From Luteipulveratus flavus (GTDB taxonomy: Bacteria; Actinomycetota; Actinomycetes; Actinomycetales; Dermatophilaceae): a stretch of 64,000 bases of DNA. Shown here one piece after another: positions 49,523-58,615 of the stretch. Where the stretch lies: the NCBI RefSeq assembly GCF_029080175.1, contig NZ_JARFJC010000022.1; one strand, 5' to 3'. A program made the position numbers and the translations under genes. Positions within the stretch are counted from its first letter, which is position 1; each line of letters begins with the position of its first letter. A model generated the notes under the pieces. It was not told where the DNA came from. It searched no databases and saw nothing but the letters and a program-made list of their open reading frames with translations.

Positions 49523-50016
49523 GACTGCTCCTGTGCGGCCAGCGCGGCTCGCAGCGTGGCGAGGCCGTGGGATGCGGTGCTCTTGACGGTGCCGACGCTG
49601 ATGCCGAGGAGGTCGGCGACCTCACGCTCGGGCAGGTCGGCGTAGTAGCGCAGCACGACGACCTGTCGCTCGCGCGGCGGCAGCGTCCGCAGCAGGCGGG
49701 TGGCCTCGTCGCGCTGGTCGGCCACGCCGAGCGCGTCGGGGGCGGCGACGTCCCGCAGCACGCCGGTCGCGCTCACGGACTCCGCGCCCGAGCGGCGCCA
49801 GCGGCTGATGTTGAGGTTGACCAGGATCCGCCGGGTGTACGCCAGTGGTTGCTGGTGCTGCACCCGGCGCCACTTCGGGTACAGCCGCTCCAGCGACTCC
49901 TGCACGAGCTCCTCGGCGAGATGGTGGTCCCCGGTGAGGAGCCACGCCGTCCGCAGCAGACCCGGCGACGCGCTGGTCACGAAGCCGACGAACGTCGCCT
50001 CGTCACTCGCGCGCAT
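49519..50016 (-). CDS. SigE-family ECF RNA polymerase sigma factor
   Basis: 165-aa ECF sigma factor. Region 2 has FVGFVTSASPGLLRTAWLL, HHLAEELVQESLERLY and PLAYTRRILVN. Region 4 has LPPRERQVVVLRYYADLPE and the helix-turn-helix EVADLLGISVGTVKSTASHGL. It belongs to the large actinobacterial 'SigE family' (after Streptomyces), which controls envelope responses. Coupled to the downstream membrane protein gene. ATG 50016; GAGGGGACC lies 7 nt upstream. Confidence 0.88.
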   Translation of the reverse strand: MRASDEATFVGFVTSASPGLLRTAWLLTGDHHLAEELVQESLERLYPKWRRVQHQQPLAYTRRILVNLNISRWRRSGAESVSATGVLRDVAAPDALGVADQRDEATRLLRTLPPRERQVVVLRYYADLPEREVADLLGISVGTVKSTASHGLATLRAALAAQEQS

Positions 50017-50232
50017 CGAGGTCCCCTCTGATGTCGATGTTCATGCCCCTCCCAACCGCAGGATCACTGAAAAGGTTGGGCCATGAGCGGACCGTTCGAT
50101 TCCGAGCCGCGTACTGGTGCGACCGCGGGCACCCGTCTCACGCGCGAACACGGTCGCGGCGGCGCGGGTCTACGTCGGGCAGCGCAAAACCGGCCCCGAC
50201 CCGCGATTTCGCAGGTCAGAGCCGGTTCTGGT

Positions 50233-50309
<77 letters not shown>

Positions 50310-50366
50310 GTGCGCCCGCACAACCGTGCGGGCACGAGAGCACACGATACCCGCTGCCCCCTCCAG

Positions 50367-51350
50367 TCATGAAATCGGTTCGGCACCTCGGGGGACGAGG
50401 GTCAGCAGACTGGCCTCCGGACGGCACGCGAACCGCGCGGGCGCGTACTTGCTGTGCCCCAGCCCGGCCGACACGTTGAGCCACGACGCACCGCTCGGCG
50501 ACATTCCTCGGTCTCGATACGGCTCCGCTAGCGCTCCGCCTACTCGACCAGCGGAGGCGGCGCCCGGCCACCACCGCGAAACACCCTTGGCGCGCCCGCG
50601 GTCGAGGTCGCAGTTGGTCACCAGCGCCCCGTAGAACGGCACCGCCAGCTGTCCGCCGTGGGTGTGCCCGGCCAGCAGCAGCTGGGCGCCGTCGGCACTC
50701 ATCCCGTCCAGGACGCGGGTGTACGGCGCGTGCAGGACTCCCAGCGTGAGCGCGGCGTCGGTGTCGGCCGCCGCGGACACGTCCTCGTACCGGTCGTAGT
50801 CCAGGTGCGGGTCGTCGACGCCGACGAGCTCGACGTCCAGGCCGCGGATGTCGACCCGGGTACGCCGGTTGTTCAGGTCGGTCCAGCCGCCCCCGGTGAA
50901 CCCGGCGACGAGCTCGTCCACGGGCAGCGGGGTGGACCCGAGGTTGGCCCCTCGCTCGTGGGAGAGGTTGAAGTAGCGCATCGGGTTCTTCGGCGTCGGC
51001 GCGAAGTAGTCGTTGGACCCCAGGACGAAGCAGCCGGGTACCTCCAGCAGCGGCTCGAACGCCCGCAGCACCGCCGGCACCGCCTCCAGGTCCGAGCAGT
51101 TGTCGCCGGTGTTGACGACGTAGTCCGGCTCGAGCCCGGCCAGCGCCTGCACCCAGCGGATGCGGTGCTCCTGCCGCGGCACGAGGTGCAGGTCGGACAC
51201 GTGCAGCATGCGCAGCGGCCGGCTACCGGGCGCGAGGACGGGCAGGGTGGCCCGGCGCAGCGCGTACCAGTGCCGTTCGACGAGCGTGGCCCAGCCGAGC
51301 GCCGCCGCTCCGGCGCCGACGGTGAGGGCAGCGGCACGGCGTACGGACAT
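50367..51350 (-). CDS. Calcineurin-like metallophosphoesterase (Rv3683-like), carrying an in-frame REP insertion
   Basis: 327-aa metallophosphoesterase with one N-terminal hydrophobic helix (about 5-20). Metal-binding motifs: SDLHL, NTGDNCSD, GSNDY (in place of GNHD), and GHTHGGQ. This order matches YkuE/Rv3683-type membrane-anchored phosphoesterases. Residues about 268-280 (within GRVGGALAEPYRD) are encoded by a 40-bp REP-like element (50510-50549) also found between genes at 28183-28222. It leaves the frame open and inserts a segment between KGVSRW and SWLNVSAGLG, which are normally close together. Whether the protein is still active is unknown. ATG 51350 has GCGAGG at 8 nt. Confidence 0.85.
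   Translation of the reverse strand: MSVRRAAALTVGAGAAALGWATLVERHWYALRRATLPVLAPGSRPLRMLHVSDLHLVPRQEHRIRWVQALAGLEPDYVVNTGDNCSDLEAVPAVLRAFEPLLEVPGCFVLGSNDYFAPTPKNPMRYFNLSHERGANLGSTPLPVDELVAGFTGGGWTDLNNRRTRVDIRGLDVELVGVDDPHLDYDRYEDVSAAADTDAALTLGVLHAPYTRVLDGMSADGAQLLLAGHTHGGQLAVPFYGALVTNCDLDRGRAKGVSRWWPGAASAGRVGGALAEPYRDRGMSPSGASWLNVSAGLGHSKYAPARFACRPEASLLTLVPRGAEPIS
50510..50549. repeat. REP-like element inside the metallophosphoesterase gene
   Basis: GGTCTCGATAC (50510-50520) and CTACTCGACC (50540-50549) flank a 19-bp core. The ends are identical to those of the intergenic element at 28183-28222, and both are 40 bp long. Read on the minus strand it encodes part of an insertion in the phosphoesterase without a stop. 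Confidence 0.8.
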
Positions 51351-51441
51351 GGCGGTCATCCTCGCACCGCCACAGCCGAGCGAGGCATGGGGCGCGGGCA
51401 ACTCGATGGAGCCGACTCCAGCCGCCTGCCAGACTGGCGCC

Positions 51442-51897
51442 ATGACCGACCTGAAGGCCACTCTGCGTTCCGACCTCACCGACGCCATCCGTGCCCGTGA
51501 CCAGCTGCGCTCCGGCACGCTGCGGATGACCCTCGCCGCCATCGGCAACGCCGAGGTCGCCGGTACGGAGTCGCGGACGCTCTCCGACGACGAGGTCCTG
51601 ACGGTCATCACCAAGGAGGCCAAGAAGCGCCGCGAGGCCGCGCTGGCCTTCGACGGCGCCGACCGCTCCGAGCTCGCCGACAAGGAGCGGGCCGAGCTGG
51701 CGGTGCTGGAGACCTACCTGCCCAAGCAGCTCAGCGACGAGGAGCTGGACGCCCTCGCCGCCGAGGGGGTCCTCGAGGCCGGCGCGTCCGGGATGGCCCA
51801 GATGGGCGACGTGATGAAGGTCGTGCAGCCCAAGGTCGCCGGCCGCGCCGAGGGTGGTCGGGTCGCCGCCGCCGTACGCCGCGCGCTCAGCGCCTAG
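51442..51897 (+). CDS. GatB/YqeY domain protein
   Basis: 151-aa YqeY-like protein. TLRSDLTDAIRARDQLRSGTLRMTLAAI, TVITKEAKKRREAALAFD, LETYLPKQLSDEEL and GDVMKVVQPKVAGRAEGGRV are the conserved helices of the GatB/YqeY family. The family resembles the tRNA-binding tail of the GatB amidotransferase subunit; stand-alone members have an unclear role. Start ATG 51442. A long palindromic terminator follows. In M. tuberculosis the homologue (Rv3688c, from memory) lies in the same neighbourhood as ponA2. Confidence 0.85.
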   Translation: MTDLKATLRSDLTDAIRARDQLRSGTLRMTLAAIGNAEVAGTESRTLSDDEVLTVITKEAKKRREAALAFDGADRSELADKERAELAVLETYLPKQLSDEELDALAAEGVLEAGASGMAQMGDVMKVVQPKVAGRAEGGRVAAAVRRALSA

Positions 51898-51914
51898 CCG
51901 CAGGACCCACGGAC

Positions 51915-51956
51915 CGACGAGGCCCGCCGGAGCGATCGCTCCGGCGGGCCTCGTCG
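51915..51956. terminator. Bidirectional palindromic terminator
   Basis: Completely palindromic 42-bp sequence (19-bp arms around GATC) between the convergent YqeY and PBP genes. Very stable hairpin; weak T-tract on both sides. Confidence 0.8.
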
Positions 51957-51968
51957 TGCACGCCCGGA

Positions 51969-54248
51969 CTACTTCTTCTTGCCCTTGGTGCCGGTCGGCT
52001 GGCTCGTCGGCGAGCTCGTGGGATTGCTCGCGCCCGGGTCCTTGATGGTGGTCATGGCGTCCGGCGGCGCGGTACCGACCATCGTGGCCGGAGGCGCCGG
52101 GAACCGGAGCATCGGCTGACCCTTGAGCGTCTCGTCCATGATGGTCTTCCACATCGGGGCGGCCAGCGTGCCACCGAAGACGTAGTCGTCACCGGTGTCC
52201 AGGCCGGGCAGCTTGATGCCCTTCATGGCGATGAGCGTGCCGTCGTCGTTGTGCTTGCCGCCGTTCGGGCCGTCGTCCGCGCGGCCGACCCACACCGCGG
52301 TGGTCAGCTGCGGCGTCGATCCGACGAACCAGGTCGAGATCGCCTGGTTCATGGTTCCGGTCTTGCCGAACGCGTCGCGCCCGCCGGCCAGCTTGGACTT
52401 CGTGGCGGTGCCGCTCGGGACGTTGAACGGTGCGTGGAAGATGCTGACGGCACCGGCCGCCACCTGCGGCGTGATCACCTGCTTGCAGGCGTCGACCTTG
52501 AGCGGCAGTGCCTTCCCCTGGCTGTTCTTGATCGAGATGACCGGGCGGGGCGAGCAGTACTTCCCGCCGGCGGCGACCGTCGCGTACGCGTTGGCGAGCA
52601 TCAGCGGCGAGCTGTTGTCACCGAGGGTGATGGCCGACGGTCCGGGGTTGATCGGCTTGCCACTGACCCGCTTCACCCCGAAGTCACCGATCGTGTTGCG
52701 GACCTTGCAGGCACCGAGCTCCTTGACCAGCTCGGCGAACCCGGTGTTGATCGACTGCCCGAGCAGTACCGGCAGTGTGCGCGGTCCGGGGGAGAAGGTC
52801 GTGTCGTTGCGGACGTGCCAGTCGTCGCGTGCGCTGCGGCCGATGCCGCACTGCTTGGTGGGGAAGTCCTGGTAGGTGAACTTCACCGCCGGGTCCTTGT
52901 CCTCCCCGCGCGTCTCGTTGTACGCCGGCACCTTGATGACCGAGTTGATCTGTCGGCCCTGCTTCAGGGCGGTGACGATCGAGAACAGCTTGCCGGCCGA
53001 GCCGATGTTGAACCCGCTGCTGGACGGCGTCGGCACGACGTAGTTGAGCCCGGTCTTCCCGGCGCCGCGCGTGTTGCTGTAGACGGTGTTCTGGCCCATC
53101 GCCTGCACGAGTCCGGTGCCGGGCTGGATCATCACCGCGGCGGTCTGGATGTCGGCCGGGTCCGCGACGGGCACGCGGCTCTTGAGCGTGCGGTCTATGG
53201 TGGCCATCTTCTTGGGGTCCATCGACGTCTGCACCTGCAGGCCGCCGGCCTGCAGGGCCCGCAGGCGCTCGCGGGGCGTCTTGCCGAGGGCCGGCTGTCC
53301 GAGCAGCCAGTCCTGGACGTAGTAGCAGAAGTAGGCGTACTGCTTCTTCTGCGCGCAGCTCTGGTCGAAGTCCGTGACGTGCAGGTCGTCCTTCATCTTC
53401 CGGGCGCGCGCCTGGGCGTGCTGCTCCGGGGTGATGTACTTCTGCTCCAGCATCCGGTCCAGGACGGTGTTGCGGCGGGCGGTGGACGCCTGCGGGTCGT
53501 GGATCGGGTCGGTCTGCCCCGGCCGCTGCACCACGCCGGCGAGCGTCGCCGCCTGGCTCACGCTCAGCCTGGACGCCGGCACGTTGAAGTAGTGCTTGGC
53601 TGCCGCCTCGACGCCGTACTGCTGGTCACCGAAGTAGACCGTGTTGAGGTAGCCCTCGAGGATCTGGGTCTTGGACATCTTCTGCTCGAGGGTCACCGCG
53701 TACTTCAGCTGCTGCAGCTTGCGCAGGTAGCCCTCGGTGCCGGTCCGGGAGATGGCGTCCTGGGCGGCCTGCTTGTCGCCGGACTTCAGCGCCTGGCTCT
53801 GCATGACGACCTTGACGTACTGCTGCGTCAGCGTGGAGGCGCCCTGGGTGCCGCTGCTCACGACGTTGGAGACGACCGCGCGCGCCAGGCCCTGGGGGTC
53901 CACGCCGCCGTGCTCGAAGAAGCGCTTGTCCTCGATCGCGACCTGGGCCTGCTGCATGAGCGGCGAGATCTTCGACAGCGGGACCACGATCCGGTTCTCG
54001 TCGTACGGCGTCGCGATGACCGAGCCGTCGGCGGCCAGGATGCGGGACTGCTGGTTCAGCGGGTTGAGCTCGAAGTCGCTCGGCAGCCCGTTGAACATCG
54101 AGACGCTCTTCTTGGCGGCCTGGCCCGTGGCGCCCACCGCCGGTAGGACCAGTCCCGCGGCGAGCAGTCCGAGCACCATCGAGGTGGCGAGCAGTGCTCC
54201 GAGAAGGCTCAGGACATTGGCCATCCGGGTCGCTTGACGCATGGTCAT
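51969..54248 (-). CDS. ponA2: Bifunctional class A penicillin-binding protein (PonA2-like)
   Basis: 759-aa class A PBP that polymerises and cross-links peptidoglycan. One N-terminal TM helix (about 12-38) is followed by the glycosyltransferase domain with EDKRFFEHGGVDP (catalytic Glu) and GASTLTQQYVK. The transpeptidase has Ser-x-x-Lys in GSAGKLFS (nucleophile Ser), Ser-x-Asn in QSINTGF, and Lys-Thr-Gly in FGKTGTM. No PASTA domain; a Thr/Ser/Pro tail ends in KKK. Divergent from the WhiB4-like gene and next to a metallophosphoesterase, as in M. tuberculosis Rv3681c-Rv3683 (memory). Start ATG 54248. Confidence 0.9.
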   Translation of the reverse strand: MTMRQATRMANVLSLLGALLATSMVLGLLAAGLVLPAVGATGQAAKKSVSMFNGLPSDFELNPLNQQSRILAADGSVIATPYDENRIVVPLSKISPLMQQAQVAIEDKRFFEHGGVDPQGLARAVVSNVVSSGTQGASTLTQQYVKVVMQSQALKSGDKQAAQDAISRTGTEGYLRKLQQLKYAVTLEQKMSKTQILEGYLNTVYFGDQQYGVEAAAKHYFNVPASRLSVSQAATLAGVVQRPGQTDPIHDPQASTARRNTVLDRMLEQKYITPEQHAQARARKMKDDLHVTDFDQSCAQKKQYAYFCYYVQDWLLGQPALGKTPRERLRALQAGGLQVQTSMDPKKMATIDRTLKSRVPVADPADIQTAAVMIQPGTGLVQAMGQNTVYSNTRGAGKTGLNYVVPTPSSSGFNIGSAGKLFSIVTALKQGRQINSVIKVPAYNETRGEDKDPAVKFTYQDFPTKQCGIGRSARDDWHVRNDTTFSPGPRTLPVLLGQSINTGFAELVKELGACKVRNTIGDFGVKRVSGKPINPGPSAITLGDNSSPLMLANAYATVAAGGKYCSPRPVISIKNSQGKALPLKVDACKQVITPQVAAGAVSIFHAPFNVPSGTATKSKLAGGRDAFGKTGTMNQAISTWFVGSTPQLTTAVWVGRADDGPNGGKHNDDGTLIAMKGIKLPGLDTGDDYVFGGTLAAPMWKTIMDETLKGQPMLRFPAPPATMVGTAPPDAMTTIKDPGASNPTSSPTSQPTGTKGKKK

Positions 54249-54344
54249 CAGGGTAACCCGCCGACCCGTGCGCTCCGGCCAGGGCGAGAGCGGGGAGTCG
54301 TCGCCGGTGTCCGCGCCGCATGATCCGGGTCACGCGACCTGGTC

Positions 54345-54371
54345 ACTAGTCCGACTAGTCCTAAAGGACTA
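54345..54371. promoter_or_regulatory. Repeated ACTAGTCC motif and small inverted repeat between ponA2 and the WhiB gene
   Basis: ACTAGTCC occurs twice (54345-54352 and 54354-54361). The second copy forms a TAGTCC-TAAA-GGACTA hairpin (54356-54371). It is AT-richer than its surroundings and lies mid-way between divergent starts. It may be a regulator binding site. Confidence 0.4.
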
Positions 54372-54475
54372 CTCGTAAATGGTCCGAGCGGGCTCTACCG
54401 AGGTGCTGTCCGCCCTTCGTAGCCTTTTTGCACCCGTGGGGGCGGGTACGACAATTTATTGGAGGCCACACCCTC

Positions 54476-54787
54476 ATGACCGCGATTGCTCCGGAAACGC
54501 AGCTGTGGGACGACAACTGGGCCGCCCGGGCCGTGTGCCGCTCGGGCTCCCCGGACGAGCTCTTCGCCAAGGGCGCCGCACAGCAGACCGCCAAGGTCAT
54601 CTGCCAGCGCTGTCCTGTCGTGGCGGAGTGCCTGGCGGACGCCTTGGACAACCGCACCGAGTACGGCGTCTGGGGCGGGATGACCGAGCGCGAGCGTCGT
54701 GCGCTGCTGCGCCGTCGCCCCGACGTGCGTTCGTGGGCATCCCTCTTCAAGACCGCGCGTGCGGACGAGGCGAACAGCCTCACCTGA
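54476..54787 (+). CDS. whiB4: WhiB-family Fe-S transcription regulator (WhiB4-like)
   Basis: 103-aa WhiB protein with the four Fe-S cysteines Cys21, Cys43, Cys46 and Cys52 (AVCRSG and ICQRCPVVAEC) and the GVWGGMTERERRAL turn. PDELFAKGAAQ, ALDNRTEYGVWGGM and RPDVRSWASLF match, from memory, M. tuberculosis WhiB4 rather than WhiB1, 2 or 3. WhiB4 is an O2/redox-responsive DNA-binding protein. Location between ponA2 and the ArsA-like ATPase genes is the same as for Rv3681c. ATG 54476; GGAGG lies 10 nt upstream. Confidence 0.9.
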   Translation: MTAIAPETQLWDDNWAARAVCRSGSPDELFAKGAAQQTAKVICQRCPVVAECLADALDNRTEYGVWGGMTERERRALLRRRPDVRSWASLFKTARADEANSLT

Positions 54788-54808
54788 TGCACGACCGCCG
54801 TCCGGCCG

Positions 54809-55984
54809 TCACGCGCCGGTCAGGCTCTCACCGATCTGACGTAGCTCCTCGACGTCGTTGACGTCGTGTGCCGCCGACGGCACCTGAACCTGGGCGATGT
54901 CCGGGTGGGAGGCGGTGAAGCGGCCCACCGCGGCGGCGTGCCTGACCGACTGCTCGGCGATGTCCGCGTGCAGCCGCAGGAGGGCTGCCGAGTCGGCCGG
55001 TGACCAGCCAGAGCGGGACGGCTCGTCGTCGAGACTCTCGGCGGCGGCGACCGCACGCGCGGCGGACAACGACGGCACGTATGTCATCTGCACCCGGTTG
55101 ACGACCAGCCCGGCCAGGGGCATCCCCTCCTCGTCGAGCCGGTCGACGAAGTAGGACGCCTCGCGCAGGGCGTCCCGCTCGGGAGTGGCCACGACGAGGA
55201 ACGCCGTGCCGGGGTCCTGCAGCAGCGCGAACGTCTGCTCGGCCCGCTCGCGGAACCCGCCGAACATCGTGTCCAGCGCGGCGACGAAGGTCTGCACGTC
55301 GGCGAGGAACTGGGCGCCGAGGACCTTGGCCATCGCGCCGCTGACCGCTCCGACGCCGACGGAGACGACCTTGAGGTAGGCGCGGCCGCCCACCTTGGCA
55401 GGCGCCGTCAGCAACCGGATGAACCGCCCGTCCAGGAACGACCCGAGCCGCTTGGGGGCGTCCAGGAAGTCCAGCGCGGACCGCGACGGAGGGGTGTCGA
55501 CGACGATCAGGTCCCAGCGCGGACGTCCGTCCACCCGCTCGGCCATCAGCTGGCCGAGGCGCTCCATCGCCATGTACTCCTGCGTCCCTGCGAACGAGCT
55601 CGACACCGCCTGGTAGAAGGGGTTCGCCAGGATCTGCTGCGCCTTGTCCGGCGCGGCGTGGTTGAGCACCACCTCATCGAACGTGCGCTTCATGTCCAGC
55701 ATCATCGCGTCGAGCGAGCCGCCCGCCGAGCGGTCGACGGTCGGGACGGGGACGGGCTCGTTGCCCATCTCCTCCAGGCCCAGCGCCTGAGCAAGCCGAC
55801 GGGCCGGATCGATGGTGAGCACCGCGACCGTCCGGCCGGCCTCGGCGGCGCGTACGGCGACGGCCGCGGCCGTGGTCGTCTTGCCGACGCCGCCGGACCC
55901 GCAGCACACGATGGTCCGGGTCGAGGAGCTGTCGATGAGCGTGTCGACGTCGAGCACGTCCACCTCGTGGGTCACTGCGGTCAT
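54809..55984 (-). CDS. ArsA/GET3-like ATPase (second of a pair, Rv3680-like)
   Basis: 391-aa P-loop ATPase of the ArsA/GET3/MinD class. Walker A reads CCGSGGVGKTTTAA: the usual signature Lys before GG is Ser here. LTIDPARRL, VVDTPPSR and GLVVNRV are present. The partner at 55981-57024 keeps the Lys, so the two may form a heterodimer in which only one nucleotide site has the signature residue. The mycobacterial orthologous pair (Rv3679-Rv3680, from memory) forms a complex with a role in glycerol metabolism. ATG 55984 overlaps the partner's stop by 4 bp (ATGA). Confidence 0.88.
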   Translation of the reverse strand: MTAVTHEVDVLDVDTLIDSSSTRTIVCCGSGGVGKTTTAAAVAVRAAEAGRTVAVLTIDPARRLAQALGLEEMGNEPVPVPTVDRSAGGSLDAMMLDMKRTFDEVVLNHAAPDKAQQILANPFYQAVSSSFAGTQEYMAMERLGQLMAERVDGRPRWDLIVVDTPPSRSALDFLDAPKRLGSFLDGRFIRLLTAPAKVGGRAYLKVVSVGVGAVSGAMAKVLGAQFLADVQTFVAALDTMFGGFRERAEQTFALLQDPGTAFLVVATPERDALREASYFVDRLDEEGMPLAGLVVNRVQMTYVPSLSAARAVAAAESLDDEPSRSGWSPADSAALLRLHADIAEQSVRHAAAVGRFTASHPDIAQVQVPSAAHDVNDVEELRQIGESLTGA

Positions 55985-57024
55985 CCGGCCGTCCCCTCGC
56001 TCTCGTCCTGGTTCGCGCAGATGCCCTGGCCGGCGAGCGCGTCGGCCAGCTCCCTCAGCCCGCCGGCGTCCAGGCCGTCCCGCAGCAGCGGCAGGTGGTA
56101 CGTCGGTCGCTCCAGCCGGGCGATCTCGGCGCGCTCCTGCGCCTCCAGCTCCAGCCGGTCGCCGAGGTCGAGGCCGGTCTGGACCAGCCCGCCGGTGAGC
56201 ACCGGCCCGACCCGTAGGCCGGCCGAGCCGAGGTCCTTCTCCAGCAGGGTCGTGCCGTCGGGGTCTTCCCGCAGCGTGGCGACCGCCTGCGGGCGGAGCA
56301 GCGGCTCGCGCTCCTGGTTGACGATGATCGCGCCGACGCGCATCCCGATGCGCTCCAGGTCGGCGGCGGCGTCGATGGTCTCCTGCACCGGCATCTCCTC
56401 CAGGAGGGTCACCAGGTGGACCACGGTCTGGGGCGACTGCAGCAGCCGGGTGATGGAGTCGGCCTGCTGCCGTACCGGCCCGACCTTCGCCAGGCCGGCG
56501 ACCTCGTGGTTGACGTTGAGGAACCGCCCGATCCGTCCGGTGGGTGGCGCGTCCAGGACGACGGCGTCGTACGTCCGGTCCCCGCCGCGGCGCTTGCCCT
56601 CGCGACGCCCGACGGCCTCGTACACCTTGCCGATCAGCAGGACGTCCCGGACGCCCGGCGCGATCGTCGTCGCGAAGTCGACGACGCCGAAGCGCTCGAG
56701 CATCCCGCCGGCGCGCCCGAGCTTGTAGAACATCTGGAGGTACTCCATCAGCGCGGCCTTGGCGTCGACCGACAGGCCGACGACCTCGCCGCCGTGCAGC
56801 CCGCGGGCGACGCGGCGTTCCTCCTCTCCGAGCTGCGGGACGTCGAAGGTCTGGCTGATGCCCTGACGGGCCTCGACCTCGACGAGCAGGACGCGGCTGC
56901 CCTCGGTGGCCAGTGCCATCGCCAGGGCCGCCGCGACGGTCGTCTTGCCGGTGCCGCCCTTGCCGCTGACGATGTGCAGCCGGACGCCCGCCCAGTCGGA
57001 TGAGGTTGGTCGGCGGTCGCTCAC
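55981..57024 (-). CDS. ArsA/GET3-like ATPase (first of a pair, Rv3679-like)
   Basis: 347-aa P-loop ATPase with a deviant Walker A HIVSGKGGTGKTTVAAAL, including the signature Lys, plus LLVEVEARQG, VVLDAPPTGR and VGAIIVNQERE. It belongs with GET3/ArsA/MinD proteins, which dimerise around ATP. The GTG start at 57024 was chosen because homology begins a dozen residues later; the longer frame to 57225 runs into the divergent gene. Coupled to the second ATPase gene (ATGA overlap). Divergent from the DAO gene. Confidence 0.88.
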   Translation of the reverse strand: MSDRRPTSSDWAGVRLHIVSGKGGTGKTTVAAALAMALATEGSRVLLVEVEARQGISQTFDVPQLGEEERRVARGLHGGEVVGLSVDAKAALMEYLQMFYKLGRAGGMLERFGVVDFATTIAPGVRDVLLIGKVYEAVGRREGKRRGGDRTYDAVVLDAPPTGRIGRFLNVNHEVAGLAKVGPVRQQADSITRLLQSPQTVVHLVTLLEEMPVQETIDAAADLERIGMRVGAIIVNQEREPLLRPQAVATLREDPDGTTLLEKDLGSAGLRVGPVLTGGLVQTGLDLGDRLELEAQERAEIARLERPTYHLPLLRDGLDAGGLRELADALAGQGICANQDESEGTAG

Positions 57025-57224
57025 CCGTCCGAGACTAGATGTCGACTCGGCGCCCGGGGGAGGGGGCGTCCCATGGCCTACTCGCGAGTACGCGCCAGAC
57101 ATGACACGGTGCCGACGATCGTCGCGGCATCGCGTGCACCATCGTGGACGAGATGTCAGGTCGATCTTCAGGGAACGATCGCCGGGCCTGCGCGGACGCG
57201 CCCCGACGGAGGCAGGAGGCAGCA

Positions 57225-58508
57225 ATGAGCTCGGAACGGCTGACCCCGGTACGACCCAACGGTCGCGCGCACGTCGTCGTGGTCGGTGCGGGAATGGTCG
57301 GTCTGTCGACCGCCTGGTTCCTGCAGGAGCAGGACGTCGACGTGACGGTCATCGAGCGCAGCGGCGTCGCGGCCGGCAGCTCGTGGGGCAACGCCGGCTG
57401 GATCTCGCCCGGCCTGAGCGTGCCGCTGTCCGACCCGTCGGTGCTCAAGTACGGCCTCAAGGCGGTCCTGGACCCCAACTCCCCGCTGTACGTGCCGCTC
57501 CGCCCGGACCCGCGCCTGGCCCGCTTCCTGCTCGGCTTCGCGCGTCGCTGCACGCCCGGTCAGTGGATGCGCACCATGCACGACTTCGTCCCGGTGAACC
57601 GCCGGGCGCTCGGGGCGTACGACGCCCTGGAGGCCGGTGGTGTGAAGGCCATCTCGCACGAGGCGCCGATCATGGCCGCCTTCCTCAAGGCCGCGGACGC
57701 CGCGGGCCTGGAGCACGAGATCGAGCTGATCCACCAGGCCGGCCTGGAGCTGGAGACCACCGAGGTCGACAACGCCACGCTGCGCGCCGAGCTGCCGATC
57801 GTGTCCGACCGCGTCGAGCGCGCGATCCGCATCGGCGGCCAGCGCTACATCGACCCCGGCGCCTACGTCGACGCGCTCGCCGCGGCCGTGCAGGAGCGCG
57901 GTGGCGAGGTGGTCATCGGCTCGAACGTCCGGGCGCTGCGCCACGGTCCGCAGGGCGTCACCGTCGAGATGGTGTCCGGCGAGCCGGTCCACGGCGACGC
58001 GGTCGTCCTGGCCACCGGCGCCTGGCTGCCCGAGCTCGCCGCCCGCTGCGGCGTGCGGGTCCCGCTGCGCGCCGGTCGCGGCTACTCCTTCTCGGTCGCG
58101 GTCACCGAGCCCGCCGCCAAGCCCGTGCCGTGCCCGGTCTACTTCCCGTACGAGCGGGTCGCGTGCACGCCGTACGGCGACCGGCTGCGGGTCGGCGGCA
58201 CGATGGAGTTCGCCGACACCGAGGCCCCGCTCAACGCCGACCGCGTCGACGCCATCGTCCGCTCCGGCCGGCCGCTGCTGTCCGGCGTCGACTGGGACGA
58301 CCGGCAGGACGTCTGGGTCGGCGGCCGTCCGGTCACCGTCGACGGGCTGCCGCTCGTCGGGGCGACCAAGGTCCCGCGCGTCTGGGTCAACGGCGGTCAC
58401 GGCATGTGGGGCATCACCCTCGGCCCGCTGTCCGGCCAGCTGCTCGCCGAGCAGATGGTCAGCGGCGTCGTGCCGTCCGAGCTGCGCCCGTTCGACCCGA
58501 CCCGCTAG
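57225..58508 (+). CDS. DAO-type FAD oxidoreductase (D-amino-acid dehydrogenase-like)
   Basis: 427-aa flavoprotein of the DadA/DAO family. The FAD motif VVVGAGMVGLSTAWFL is at 17-32, followed by ERSGVAAGSSWGNAGWISPG, and the C-terminal PVTVDGLPLVGATKVPRVWVNGGHG FAD-binding block is complete. It oxidises D-amino acids or related amines; the exact substrate is not readable. ATG 57225 with CAGGAGG at 5 nt. It sits between the ArsA pair and DUF4177, a place where no such gene lies in M. tuberculosis (from memory). Confidence 0.85.
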   Translation: MSSERLTPVRPNGRAHVVVVGAGMVGLSTAWFLQEQDVDVTVIERSGVAAGSSWGNAGWISPGLSVPLSDPSVLKYGLKAVLDPNSPLYVPLRPDPRLARFLLGFARRCTPGQWMRTMHDFVPVNRRALGAYDALEAGGVKAISHEAPIMAAFLKAADAAGLEHEIELIHQAGLELETTEVDNATLRAELPIVSDRVERAIRIGGQRYIDPGAYVDALAAAVQERGGEVVIGSNVRALRHGPQGVTVEMVSGEPVHGDAVVLATGAWLPELAARCGVRVPLRAGRGYSFSVAVTEPAAKPVPCPVYFPYERVACTPYGDRLRVGGTMEFADTEAPLNADRVDAIVRSGRPLLSGVDWDDRQDVWVGGRPVTVDGLPLVGATKVPRVWVNGGHGMWGITLGPLSGQLLAEQMVSGVVPSELRPFDPTR

Positions 58509-58615
58509 CCCCGCCCCCTCCGGCAAATCTTGATCGCCGGCACATGCATGCCTGTGCCGGCGACCACCTTCTGCCGGGGGTGGGACCTCCCGGGGCGGTC
58601 GTTAGTCTCTCGCTC

